51,543 nt of DNA from Chrysosporum bergii ANA360D (GCF_029891735.1 NZ_JANQDH010000020.1:1-51543); one strand, 5' to 3'. Positions 1 through 8,368 are shown, numbered from the stretch's first letter. Program-made: numbers and translations. Notes: generated from the sequence alone by a model not told the origin.

Positions 1-119
1 TCAATGGTTAGGTTAGTTTCTAAGGTTGTTTTACCACAGCTTTGGCACTGATATTTGTCTCGTTCAAATACATATTTTCTCACAGAAGGGGGGATGGGAA
101 TCCGAGGAGTTTTATTCAT
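1..119 (-). CDS. HNH endonuclease, N-terminal part (cut by window edge)
   Basis: The first 39 codons are visible on the minus strand from the ATG at 119 and run off the window. The peptide contains VRKYVFERDKYQCQSCGKT, the usual opening of small cyanobacterial HNH endonucleases: a basic helix followed by the first CxxC zinc knuckle. The catalytic His-Asn-His part would lie outside the window. Such proteins are stand-alone metal-dependent nucleases whose role in these genomes is mostly unknown. Family assignment rests on this N-terminal motif only. Confidence 0.7.
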   Translation of the reverse strand, partial: MNKTPRIPIPPSVRKYVFERDKYQCQSCGKTTLETNLTI

Positions 120-177
120 AAATTACGATCATCAACCAGAAGATCGCTACTTTCTAAATCTGGTTCTTCGGTACTTT

Positions 178-590
178 TTATGGAGAACCCAGTTCAAAAT
201 CATTGAAAGCCTTATTATGTCGGCATTTCATTGAAAATATTGGGCATAATCGTTTATGAACCTTACCCCGTAAGGGTTTTGTTGTTATCAATCCTCGATT
301 ACCATAAAATATACGCAAGAACCAAATATCTTTAACATTTTTATGTCTTGTATGTTCAATTGAGAATGTTACCCCCATTTTATCAAGCACATTTAAAAAG
401 TAAATTTACCCCAAAGGAAATTACAAAGATTTTTGTCATTACCCTTCCTAACGATTGAAAAGATTTGGTTTCCAATAAACGCTTAATATCTCTGATTTTA
501 TTAATTTTGCTCCTTCTCTACTAAGTCGGCTTGTTTTAATTCCGTCTCAAGTTGTTGTTCTTCGGTGGTGTTTAGTCTTAAGAAAAATAT
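178..590 (-). pseudogene. Decayed coding DNA, including a 70-codon ORF
   Basis: No intact gene is visible, but two pieces on the minus strand look like former coding sequence. From about 585 down to 383 a reading frame giving LNTTEEQQLETELKQADL is interrupted by stops and continues in the next frame as NKIRDIKRLLETKSFQSLGR, which suggests a frameshift. From 390 (GTG) or 378 (ATG) to 178 a short open frame contains SIEHTRHKNVKDIWFL, faintly like the end of a DDE transposase. I do not recognise either product with confidence, and the ORF at 178-390 could still be a small hypothetical gene. Confidence 0.3.
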
Positions 591-599
591 TCGCTAATC

Positions 600-655
600 C
601 CAAAATCCAAAATCCAAAATCCAAAATCCAAAATCCAAAATTGATTAATCCAAAA
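600..655. repeat. CCAAAAT heptanucleotide tandem repeat (STRR)
   Basis: Six perfect head-to-tail copies of CCAAAAT occupy 600-641, with one more isolated copy at 649-655. Short tandemly repeated heptamers of this kind are known from heterocystous cyanobacteria. This one lies just downstream of the coiled-coil gene that ends at 667. Confidence 0.9.
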
Positions 656-666
656 TCACAGCCAAA

Positions 667-2079
667 TTATTGAGGATTAGTATATTGATTATTTGTCCTA
701 AAATTCGGCAGTTCCACAGATGACAAAGACTTACGCCCTTTAGGGGGACGCTGGGGATAAACCACTGGTGAAGGTGATTGAGTATTTTTGGCATAGTCCT
801 CAGCATAACCTCCCCATGCTACACCAGCAGTAAGGGAGGTTTCCCCATTAGTCTGTCCTCCAGACAAGTTCAAGGACTCTGGAGAATGATTTGTTACTGA
901 AATGGGCGAATCTTCTTCTCCATCTGGTATTTCTAATGGTTGATTATTCTCAAAACTTGTGGTCTTAGTCTCCCCGACGGGTGCTTCAGTTTCATCGCTT
1001 TCTACATCATCAATTTTAGCTGGGGGCAAATATGCAGCGGCAGAATCCATATTAAAAAATCTTTGGATCAGGCCATCTAATTGAGAATCTAGTTTTGACG
1101 GTTCCACAGAAGCAGTTGATTGTGAGTCTGATGATGGAACAGGCTGAGAATTATCACTGCTGTTTATAGGTGATTCTTGCTCTTCACCACACAAAGGCAT
1201 AAATTTATTCTCAGGATAATCAACTTGACAGCCGTGGGGTTCTGATTCGGCTGACCAAGGTTTAATCGGTTGTACATCAGGAAACAAAGACCGAGCCTTG
1301 CGGGAAAATCTGGTTTCCTGGTTAAGTATATCCTCTGAGCAATTATTAACCCCTGGTGTTTCTAGGCACTTTTCTAAGGCTGCCTTGAATTGTAGGGTTT
1401 GGCGTTGCTGTCGCATCAGCCTACTACGTAGCTCTCGACAAGTATTTTCTGATTGCGATGCTTGTTGAGACTGTTCGTTATAGTTAGTTTGCAGCATAGC
1501 ACATTCTCGCTCCAACTGAGCCAAACGCTGTTGGCTAGTTTGTAGTTGTGCTTTATAAGTTTCAATAAAGTTTTCTTGGCGTTGAACAGTTTGTACAGCT
1601 GTTTCTAACTCTTGGAATAGAGACTTAATTTGTTCTTGGGCTGCGGCTAGTTCCTTATTTTGTTGATTTAGCATAGATTCAGCCACACTAGAACGCCTTT
1701 TGTGCCACTGCAAAGCCTTTTCTGATTCAGCTAGGTCATCTTTCAGATGTTCCACCTCTTCATACAACTGATTATTTGCCCCACGCAATTCTTGATTTAA
1801 TGCCAATAGCTGTTTAAATTCACTGTCAACAATTGTTTGTTGTTGGCTGTTAGGTTCCACAACCCAATCTGAGTCGGCTGTGTCTTGTGGTAACTCAGGA
1901 TTTTGTATTTCTGGTTGTGGTTCTCCAGCAGGTTTAAGACTGGGCAATTGTGTATTTCTCATATTATCAGAAGGCATAATTGAGTAAAATGGACAGCTAG
2001 ACTGCTCCAGTTGTAGGGAATTATCAGAATTTAGAGTTTCCATTCCAGCCCTGTTGTTTGATGTGTCGGGTTTATTCAT
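667..2079 (-). CDS. Coiled-coil protein of unknown function
   Basis: This 470-residue protein has no signal peptide or membrane segment. Residues about 80-240 are a long Gln/Glu/Leu-rich region with heptad character (for example LYEEVEHLKDDLAESEKAL), predicted here as coiled coil and ending in LQFKAALEKCLE. Residues about 1-80 and 250-470 are rich in Ser, Pro, Asn and Glu and look disordered. The tail has a basic patch (YPQRPPKGRKS). I recognise it only as a cyanobacterial hypothetical. Coiled-coil-rich proteins often act in filament or septum organisation in these organisms, but nothing here proves that. The gene is monocistronic, with about 450 bp free upstream. Confidence 0.8.
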   Translation of the reverse strand: MNKPDTSNNRAGMETLNSDNSLQLEQSSCPFYSIMPSDNMRNTQLPSLKPAGEPQPEIQNPELPQDTADSDWVVEPNSQQQTIVDSEFKQLLALNQELRGANNQLYEEVEHLKDDLAESEKALQWHKRRSSVAESMLNQQNKELAAAQEQIKSLFQELETAVQTVQRQENFIETYKAQLQTSQQRLAQLERECAMLQTNYNEQSQQASQSENTCRELRSRLMRQQRQTLQFKAALEKCLETPGVNNCSEDILNQETRFSRKARSLFPDVQPIKPWSAESEPHGCQVDYPENKFMPLCGEEQESPINSSDNSQPVPSSDSQSTASVEPSKLDSQLDGLIQRFFNMDSAAAYLPPAKIDDVESDETEAPVGETKTTSFENNQPLEIPDGEEDSPISVTNHSPESLNLSGGQTNGETSLTAGVAWGGYAEDYAKNTQSPSPVVYPQRPPKGRKSLSSVELPNFRTNNQYTNPQ

Positions 2080-2533
2080 CCACTCATTGCTTGGTGGTTT
2101 AACATTGGCTGCTCAATTAGCAGGTCAGATCAAGGTCAACACGGTTTAGTTAAAGGAAATTACATCAAAGAATTAAACATCTTGATTTACGGGCTTTTCT
2201 CAAATTTTGTTGGCAGTTACCCCTGAACGCTAAAAGATTACTTATGAAAAATTTAAGTAATTTCTCGGTGGGATAGGAGTAGTTATTTTTATTTTAACCA
2301 TATTGAGAGCAGAGTTGACTCTAAGGGTTAAGTTAGACTGTTGCCAACTGTGAGGGATTAATCATTAGTCCATGCTTCTGTTTTTAGATATAGAACTGAT
2401 GCAGTTATAACATTAGTTGCTCTTACTCCGTCAACTTTGGCAACTCAGCCTGACTTGAATGCGGGTGTTAACAGTATACAATTTTTATTGCAGATGCGGA
2501 GCAAACGGTTCAAGTTTGTAGTCTTTTGGCAAT
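2080..2533. other. Intergenic region, no gene seen
   Basis: About 450 bp between two minus-strand genes. I see no ORF with coding character, no strong hairpin and no RNA gene. It should hold the promoter of the coiled-coil gene and the end of the transcript of the Ig-like gene. Confidence 0.5.
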
Positions 2534-4048
2534 TTAAGGCAACCAACGGGGATGAAATCCTACTAAAGGTAGTTTCTCTGGTTTAATGGTGCTGGTGGAA
2601 GCCTCATCAATGGGTAACAAAGGCATTAGCCACAAGCTACTAGTAGCAATCACTTCTCCATCTTCCGTCTTCAGTAGGTTGGCAGATAGGGGGACAGGAT
2701 CTCTTTGGGGAATTACTTGGTCAAAAAGCAAGCCTAAACCATCGGGTGCTAAACTCATTTGCACATTCCTTTGTTCAATGGGTAGTAACAACAGTGGTTT
2801 TTGTTCTCCTGTTTTCAGGTCAATTGCCACTAAATAAGGCTGTTCTACATATTCTTGATCAGATATTAACTGTGTTAACAAGCAATAGAGAGTGGGTGAG
2901 GCTGGATCAAATTGGCAGTTGAGAATCGAACCTGTGGTTTTTAACAGGGGTTTCTGCACGCCTTGGTTAGTTACTAAAAACAAATCTCTGGTATAGTCGG
3001 TATTAAACTTGACCATAGCCGCTTGGGAGCCATCTTTGGAGAACGACTGCACTAACCCAAATTGTGGGAGAAAATTAAGAGGTTTGCTGGCATCGGTTTG
3101 TAGTGGTAAGATAGCTGCCCCTTGACCTTGGGCAACGGCAACAGCTTTACTGTCAGGAGTAATCATAAAGTCACCCCCTGGTTGGCTTTGTAGCCGTTGG
3201 GGAGTGGGTTTTTCTGTGGTATTGCTAGGGCTGGGCATAAACCATAGCCCAAAATCGCTGGGATTGTTTCTGTTACCTCGCTGAACTACTATTGTTTTGC
3301 CATCTGGGGATAAGTCGAATTTGAGATTTTGATATTGCTTATTGTCTAAAACTAAGTCAACTTTAGCTGCTGGTTGTGCTGGTGTTTCTGGGTCAGATGA
3401 AATACCAGTGGTTACTGTATATAACTGAGCCGAGAGTATGTCAGGATTATTGGAGGTACGAGCCGAAAATAAAATCTTTTCACCACCTGGAAAAGGCTTA
3501 AAGTCCATCACCACCAGGTCTTTGGGGGTGAGTATATTTTTTTTCTCCTCTGTTAAGTTGTAGAGAACTAATTGACCTTGATTTTCTACATCAGCCCCTA
3601 TGTACATAATCACGCGATCGCGGGATCTAAAGTTGCCTGTAAATGGCTTGATGACTCGATTTTTATTATTTTTTGCGTCCACGCCTGATAAGCCATCAGT
3701 GAATCTATCTATTGCATCTTCCAATCGCAGTTCATAATTAGTTCCATAGGGTGCTGGGGTGAGGAGTGTATAAACCATCCGTCGCCCTGCCCAACTGATT
3801 TTACCTGCTAGAGGCGGTTCAATTCTCAAGTTTTCTTCCACACTTTTGGTATTCATGGGGCGACTAAAATTGAGAGTAAAGGAAATGTCCTCTGCTCCGA
3901 TTTGTTGATTTTGCCAAGTAAATTCTCGGACACGAGGTGCCACCACATCACCTTGAAATATCATGAACCCAATCACCAGACTCAGCAGCAACATTAATGT
4001 GATGGCCACCCGGTCTAGTGGTTGAATAAAGGTCTTAGATGTAGCCAT
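2534..4048 (-). CDS. Membrane-anchored Ig-like / beta-propeller-like protein
   Basis: The 504-residue product starts with one hydrophobic anchor (residues 14-30, ITLMLLLSLVIGFMIF). Then comes a bacterial Ig-like (Big_5 type) domain at about 40-125, with FTLNFSRPMNTKSVEENLRI and YGTNYELRLEDAIDR. Residues 145-500 contain repeated beta-strand blocks such as LVVMDFKPFPGGEKILFSAR and LKFDLSPDGKTIVVQRG that resemble WD40-like/TolB-type propeller blades. It probably sits outside the cytoplasmic membrane as a binding or scaffold protein. No enzymatic motif is visible. It lies 64 bp downstream of the permease-partner gene on the same strand, so co-transcription is possible. Confidence 0.75.
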   Translation of the reverse strand: MATSKTFIQPLDRVAITLMLLLSLVIGFMIFQGDVVAPRVREFTWQNQQIGAEDISFTLNFSRPMNTKSVEENLRIEPPLAGKISWAGRRMVYTLLTPAPYGTNYELRLEDAIDRFTDGLSGVDAKNNKNRVIKPFTGNFRSRDRVIMYIGADVENQGQLVLYNLTEEKKNILTPKDLVVMDFKPFPGGEKILFSARTSNNPDILSAQLYTVTTGISSDPETPAQPAAKVDLVLDNKQYQNLKFDLSPDGKTIVVQRGNRNNPSDFGLWFMPSPSNTTEKPTPQRLQSQPGGDFMITPDSKAVAVAQGQGAAILPLQTDASKPLNFLPQFGLVQSFSKDGSQAAMVKFNTDYTRDLFLVTNQGVQKPLLKTTGSILNCQFDPASPTLYCLLTQLISDQEYVEQPYLVAIDLKTGEQKPLLLLPIEQRNVQMSLAPDGLGLLFDQVIPQRDPVPLSANLLKTEDGEVIATSSLWLMPLLPIDEASTSTIKPEKLPLVGFHPRWLP

Positions 4049-4112
4049 TTTTCAGTGTTCAAACAATTTTAGATTTTGGGTTTGGGAATGACCGTTTGTA
4101 CTGGTGTAGTGA

Positions 4113-4880
4113 CTAATAACTGTAAGGATTGCGGGGTTGGGGGATTTTTTTGATGGAAGTAGCAGCAATGGTCAGGTTACGTTTCCCCCCCAGAGTTTCT
4201 GTGATCATTTTTCCTTCTACTTCTAGCCAGGTGTCGGGAGGATAGCGCTCTTGATTTTTGGGTAGTTTAACGGGTAACCCCACTGGATAAGCATCTGCTG
4301 CACAGCAAGTCAGGACAAATCGGGCTAGGAAAATATATTCTTTTGCTATGTCTGGTGGGTGAATCACAAATCCTTGAACTTTGGCATCTTGACCTGTATA
4401 TGAGTCTGGTTCTGGGTAAACGTTCAGTGTCCGCACCCAATCCACCAGAGAGCGTTCTTCTGGGCGAATAGAAGGACTAAAGGACTGGGGTTGTGCGCGT
4501 CCGGTGGATAGTAAATCAGTTACACCCAGCTGGATGGCGGTGTCACTAGCAAAAACCCGGGGTGTAATCGTTAAACCCAAAATCGCCACAGTTAATAATA
4601 AGGCACTACCCCACCCAGGGGGAAATAAATTCAGATGCTGAATGTTAGATGTATCAACCCGGCGACCTTGCCGCCAAATTGCGCGCATTTTCAACAAACC
4701 AATTATTAGTAAAACGATGCCACATCCAATTACCAATGCAAAAAAATTAGGATGAATTAACAGATATAATTTGCCTGTCAGCCAGTATTGCAGCATCAAA
4801 ACGCCCCAAACTGTCACTGCCAAAGCATCCAGCCAGGAGAAGAAAATATTTTGCAGGGGAATTTTGGTTTTTTTAGCCAT
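4113..4880 (-). CDS. TIGR03943-family membrane protein, permease partner
   Basis: This 255-residue protein has about three hydrophobic segments in its first 120 residues (for example ALAVTVWGVLMLQYWLTGKL), then a soluble C-terminal domain. That domain contains VQGFVIHPPDIAKEYIFLAR and the Cys pair in FVLTCCAADAYPVGLPVK, characteristic of TIGR03943/DUF1980 (YcgQ-type) proteins. These are encoded next to ArsP/DUF318 permeases, as here. I chose ATG 4880: the longer frame from 4934 adds 18 residues translated from a common intergenic sequence and gives no better ribosome site. The substrate is unknown; metal or metalloid handling is only inferred from the family. Confidence 0.85.
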   Translation of the reverse strand: MAKKTKIPLQNIFFSWLDALAVTVWGVLMLQYWLTGKLYLLIHPNFFALVIGCGIVLLIIGLLKMRAIWRQGRRVDTSNIQHLNLFPPGWGSALLLTVAILGLTITPRVFASDTAIQLGVTDLLSTGRAQPQSFSPSIRPEERSLVDWVRTLNVYPEPDSYTGQDAKVQGFVIHPPDIAKEYIFLARFVLTCCAADAYPVGLPVKLPKNQERYPPDTWLEVEGKMITETLGGKRNLTIAATSIKKIPQPRNPYSY

Positions 4881-4951
4881 TACTAAGTCGTGAGTCAGGG
4901 GTGAGTAGATCGGAGTAAACAATCTACTGACCATTTAATAAAGCACAAAGT

Positions 4952-6013
4952 TCACAGTACATACAAGTTAATGAACAGGGAGAACACAAAGGTCAATTGT
5001 GCGGCTAAAGCAAATAAGTAGAATATAGTCTTGGGATGAAACACGGTTAACATCAATCCAACACTTTTAATGTCAACCATGGGGCCAAATACTAAAAATG
5101 CTAACAGGGAACCACTACTAAAGGTGGAGGCAAATGACAGAGCAAAGAATGAATCAACTGTGGAACAGATGGATACAACTGCGGCTAATATTAGCATGAC
5201 CACAATTGAACTGATGTGTCCTGCACCCAAGCTGAGAATTAATTCACGGGGGGCAAATACTTGAACAGAAGCAGCGATCGCACTGCCTAAAATCATCACC
5301 CCCCCTAGTTCCCGTAATTCCTGGATGACATTATCTAAAACCAGGGGCAGTTTATCAGCAAATAATTTACCGGAGCTTGCCGCTGGGGAGGCTGGCTGTA
5401 ATAAGTTAGGATCTAAGCGCTGAGTCAGTCCTGGTTTTCCTCCTAAAATATAAGTGCCCGACTTTAACAGACTGGGTACTGTGTTTGGTGCTTGTCCTGG
5501 ATTTCTGCCCTGATTTTCTGCCTCTGTTGGTGGGTTGAATTTTAGATAACGGGCGATCGCTGGTTGGACAAGAGGATTTAGGTCTTTTTGAAAACCGAAA
5601 ACAATCCCAATAATTACAGCAATTAACAGAGAAAATACCACTCGTAAAACTACTATTTCTGGCTGGTCTCGAAAGGCTACCCAAGTTGCCCAAATCACGA
5701 TCGGGTTAATAGTTGGTGCTGCTAACAAAAAACCAATGGTCACGGCTGTGGGTACTCGCTGCATCAGCAATCGGCGCGCCACCGGCACATTACCGCACTC
5801 ACACACCGGAAACATAAAGCCAATCAAACTACCTGCTAAGGCACCCAATATAGGATTTTTGGGCATTTTGGCTACTAATTGCCCTTCATCCACAAAAATC
5901 AGCAGCACACTGGAGAATAAAACCCCAAATAGCAAAAAGGGCATCGCCTCGACTAGCAAACTCAGAAATATTGTGAAACCATTGTTCAGTTGATTCATGG
6001 GTATCGCAGTCAA
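4952..6013 (-). CDS. Permease of the ArsP/DUF318 (YraQ-like) family
   Basis: The 353-residue integral membrane protein has two hydrophobic halves, about residues 10-150 and 230-353, joined by a hydrophilic loop. The first half holds the family signature MFPVCECGNVPVARRLL and FLLAAPTINPIVIWATWVAF. The second half ends in helices around VVMLILAAVVSICSTVDSFF. The Cys-rich CECGN motif is typical of this family, whose studied members export organoarsenicals; most others are uncharacterised. It is the first gene of an operon with the TIGR03943 partner, whose start is 71 bp downstream. The two probably form one transporter. Confidence 0.88.
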   Translation of the reverse strand: MTAIPMNQLNNGFTIFLSLLVEAMPFLLFGVLFSSVLLIFVDEGQLVAKMPKNPILGALAGSLIGFMFPVCECGNVPVARRLLMQRVPTAVTIGFLLAAPTINPIVIWATWVAFRDQPEIVVLRVVFSLLIAVIIGIVFGFQKDLNPLVQPAIARYLKFNPPTEAENQGRNPGQAPNTVPSLLKSGTYILGGKPGLTQRLDPNLLQPASPAASSGKLFADKLPLVLDNVIQELRELGGVMILGSAIAASVQVFAPRELILSLGAGHISSIVVMLILAAVVSICSTVDSFFALSFASTFSSGSLLAFLVFGPMVDIKSVGLMLTVFHPKTIFYLFALAAQLTFVFSLFINLYVL

Positions 6014-6278
6014 AAGCGGTTGAATATTTTTAGGATATGTTTAGCCATTTTATCCCAACGGGGATCAAAATCATGTATGGGTAAGGCTAACTTATTTGAA
6101 CAGGAAGTTAGTATTTTGTTTCTAGTGGCGTTTGAGATATTTCTAAGGTAAGCAAGTTTTATATTGTTGGGATTAGATACGTGTTTTTACTTAAATAGAC
6201 TGATTGAAAGATTGTTAGATTACCAAAATTATTGGGAGTTTAGGAAAAAAACTATTTAGCTGGATAAATTTTAATTAT

Positions 6279-6407
6279 TTAATGTTTATACTTACTGTAA
6301 CCTAGTGGCTGTGGATGTGATCTTCCCCTAAATTTCATAAACTGTTCATAGTGTTTAAACATTCGGCGATCGCGGTTGACCGATATTTTCTCTAAATTTT
6401 TGTCCAT
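6279..6407 (-). CDS. Small basic ORF, possibly coding
   Basis: The frame from ATG 6407 gives a 42-residue peptide beginning MDKNLEKISVNRDRRMFKHY and ending in HPQPLGYSKYKH. Its composition looks protein-like, with many charged and aromatic residues. The same frame extends upstream to a TTG at 6488, but that part overlaps an IS200/IS605-like end (6455-6487), so the shorter form is preferred. No clear ribosome-binding site is visible. Unrecognised. Confidence 0.35.
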   Translation of the reverse strand: MDKNLEKISVNRDRRMFKHYEQFMKFRGRSHPQPLGYSKYKH

Positions 6408-6454
6408 TCTGGCAAAATCCAAGTTTGGGATGGTGGATACTTGAGTTAAGTTTA

Positions 6455-6487
6455 GAATCCCCTGTGTTTCAACCGGGGGAGATGTCA
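6455..6487 (+). repeat. IS200/IS605-like end remnant
   Basis: The sequence runs GAATCCCC, then GTGTTTCAACC, then GGGGGAGATGTCA. It matches the pattern of the element end at 8267-8300 read on its minus strand (GAATCCCC, stem, GGGGGAGTGTCAA) and the end beside the TnpB remnant at 35288. It is probably a solo leftover of an excised or decayed element. Confidence 0.45.
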
Positions 6488-6494
6488 AAAAACA

Positions 6495-6524
6495 TTAGCA
6501 ATCCTTACTATTAAGGATTGCTAA
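6495..6524 (-). terminator. Rho-independent terminator of the ParM/ParR-like operon
   Basis: A perfect 13-bp inverted repeat (TTAGCAATCCTTA and TAAGGATTGCTAA) encloses a 4-nt loop. On the minus strand it is followed by TGTTTTTT. It lies 34 bp after the stop of the ParR-like gene and so closes that two-gene transcript. Confidence 0.8.
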
Positions 6525-6558
6525 AAGCCACAAAAATAGTCACCGAGCTAATTGTTTC

Positions 6559-7026
6559 TTAAAAATCATCAAGAAACTGACTTAAGCGGCTGATGACGGG
6601 ATCAACTTCTTCAGGAGGGTTATCAGCATAAGTTGGTACTGCTGATGAATTTGCAGATTGAGTAGCTGGCTGCTCAGTAACCATAGTTGCCAAACCCGCT
6701 ATTTGTTGGGTAAGTTGCAAAATATGGCGTTCTATCGAATCCAAACGATGAGATTGATTAGCAAATAAACGTTCCTCTAGGTCAGCCACTTGACGTTGCA
6801 ACTGATCGATTTTTTGTTCAACCGAATCTGTTGCTGCTGTTTTTGGACTAGGTTTTGCAGTTTCCGGTACACACAAAGATTGCCAGAGGGCTTCCTTACA
6901 GATGTCGCTAAAAGTTTTGTCAGGTAGTCGCTCTAAATAATTTTCCACAACTGCTAACAAACTTTCATCAGCAACTTCAGGGTTGAACGTGACCGATTTA
7001 ACTACCTTTTTTGACCATTGGAACAT
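6559..7026 (-). CDS. ParR-like protein, partner of the actin-like ATPase (CorR-like)
   Basis: A 155-residue protein. Residues about 9-52 (a KSVTF strand, then two helices with DESLLAVVENYLERL and FSDICKEALWQSL) fit a ribbon-helix-helix fold, as in ParR. Residues 68-110 (VEQKIDQLQRQVADLEERL) are a coiled coil, and the tail DPVISRLSQFLDDF could bind the ATPase. The extreme N terminus MFQWSKKVVKSV has Phe, Trp and Val on one face and Lys on the other, so it could be a short membrane-binding helix. It lies 5 bp after the ParM-like gene and is followed by a terminator. Classical ParR binds centromere repeats; the Anabaena homologue CorR, as I recall, binds membrane instead. Confidence 0.75.
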   Translation of the reverse strand: MFQWSKKVVKSVTFNPEVADESLLAVVENYLERLPDKTFSDICKEALWQSLCVPETAKPSPKTAATDSVEQKIDQLQRQVADLEERLFANQSHRLDSIERHILQLTQQIAGLATMVTEQPATQSANSSAVPTYADNPPEEVDPVISRLSQFLDDF

Positions 7027-7031
7027 CAGTT

Positions 7032-8183
7032 TTAAGCCCTACCACCTCGACCGGCAGACAATTGTGCCTCCCCATAAATATACTGCCCTAAAGCGTTAGC
7101 TTGGCGAGAAGGTGTAGATAAATGAGCAGTAATTTGAGCTTCTTTGAGTAAACGTTGAACATCTTCCCAGAAGAATTCGCCACCGCCCCCAGTGATAATC
7201 ACATCTGTGACCCGCTCTGGTAACCAGGCTAACACACGACTACAAATATCTCGAGAAAACATTTCTATGAGGTTGGGTAGAAAATCATCCAGGTTGGTGG
7301 GCTTGCTTGCACCTTTAGGACGATAGAACCGTTCTCCTTTGGGTTTGTTAACAGCAGAAATAAGAGCTAAAGATTGACTATCAGCTCCTTCTATTTCTTT
7401 GGCTACCATTTCATAGAACTGGCTCATGCCGAAATCTTCACTTTGAGAAAGACCACGAGCAAAACGGAAGTTATCTACCATCAAAAGATCAATGGTTTGA
7501 TGTCCGATATCCACAACTGCTACTGATATTTTAGTGAAATCGGGAACTCTTCCGCCAGTTTTAGGTTGAGCTTCCGACCAGAGAAGACTGCCATAACCTT
7601 CTGGCATGACCCAAACTTTGGTAATATTCAGGGATAAAGGTTCACCTCGGAAGTTCAATACATGAGGTCCGCTTACTTGGCTGATGATTTGAGCTTTTTC
7701 TTTTTCAAATTGTTCTACAGAAAGGAAAGGTAGACCCAGTACAACGGAGATTTCGTCTTTGAGTTTGAAATAACCTGCGGTTGCCAAAACTTTTACCAGT
7801 GCATCCTCTACTTTAGATTGGCCGACTCCTAAATTCGCGCCAAAGTCTGCTGCTAGCTGACCTACAGCATATCCATAGCCTTGATACTCCAGCCATAAAT
7901 CCATGAGAGGGTCAGTAGCTCTGGCTTCAAAAACACCCCCTCTAATTTGTTCTATGGACATTTTTTTGACGTTGGCAGGTACAAACTCTACACTGCCTGG
8001 TTCCCGACTGATACAGGTTTTGGTAGAAGTTCTGCCTAAATCAACACTGAGAATGGCTTTACCAGTACCAATATTGGGTCTATTAGTTACAGGGTTAGTA
8101 TTCATTGGGGTAGCTGCTGACACCCTGTTTAGAGGTATGGCTGCGGCATTCATTGGAGTAGCTGCGGAAGGTTGGTCTGTCAT
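7032..8183 (-). CDS. ParM/StbA-family actin-like ATPase (CorM-like)
   Basis: A 383-residue actin-fold ATPase. The phosphate-1 loop is ILSVDLGRTSTKTCI (about residue 43), phosphate-2 is VAVVDIGHQTIDLLMV (about 222), and the adenosine motif is DVIITGGGGEFFW (about 330). The first 40 residues are a low-complexity tail with AATPMN repeated twice, absent from plasmid ParM. Plasmid ParM filaments push DNA apart. In multicellular cyanobacteria a chromosomal homologue has been reported as a cortical cytoskeleton affecting cell shape (CorM). The chromosomal housekeeping context here, with no other plasmid genes, favours the second role. First gene of a two-gene operon. Confidence 0.85.
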   Translation of the reverse strand: MTDQPSAATPMNAAAIPLNRVSAATPMNTNPVTNRPNIGTGKAILSVDLGRTSTKTCISREPGSVEFVPANVKKMSIEQIRGGVFEARATDPLMDLWLEYQGYGYAVGQLAADFGANLGVGQSKVEDALVKVLATAGYFKLKDEISVVLGLPFLSVEQFEKEKAQIISQVSGPHVLNFRGEPLSLNITKVWVMPEGYGSLLWSEAQPKTGGRVPDFTKISVAVVDIGHQTIDLLMVDNFRFARGLSQSEDFGMSQFYEMVAKEIEGADSQSLALISAVNKPKGERFYRPKGASKPTNLDDFLPNLIEMFSRDICSRVLAWLPERVTDVIITGGGGEFFWEDVQRLLKEAQITAHLSTPSRQANALGQYIYGEAQLSAGRGGRA

Positions 8184-8266
8184 GAAAGCTCCTGGTCTTT
8201 AGTTAACCATAAAAATTTCTCATGCTCATCTTACAAGCATTTGAGATACTAGAATATCTCAGTTCG

Positions 8267-8300
8267 TTGACACTCCCCCAGGCTTTAGCCTGGGGATTCC
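8267..8300. repeat. IS200/IS605-like element end with perfect hairpin
   Basis: TTGACACTC is followed by the palindrome CCCCAGGCT-TT-AGCCTGGGG (8276-8295) and GATTCC. Ends of this form are typical of IS200/IS605-group elements in cyanobacteria, and the same TTGACACTCCCC occurs at the TnpB remnant near 35288. No transposase gene is attached, so this is a solo end or a derived repeat. Confidence 0.6.
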
Positions 8301-8368
8301 AGCGTCACTAGTGTAGGCTAATTTTGACCAAATGTAACCCCCAATTCCCACTAAAATTTAGTTGGGTT

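Noticed and set aside
2586-2837. Plus-strand ORF inside the Ig-like gene, and similar antisense frames across the window (for example 5070, 7903, 23159, 23740, 29891)
   Set aside because: They are shadows of well-supported genes on the other strand, with no motifs or ribosome sites.
4881-4934. Upstream start for the TIGR03943-type protein (MVSRLFTPIY)
   Set aside because: The extra 18 codons come from a common intergenic sequence and have no better ribosome site.
6014-6278. Zur- or Fur-type operator ahead of the permease operon
   Set aside because: No convincing palindromic AT-rich box of the expected form was found.
7032-8183. Call as MreB or DnaK-like
   Set aside because: Size, phosphate motifs and the adjacent ParR-like gene fit ParM/StbA better.
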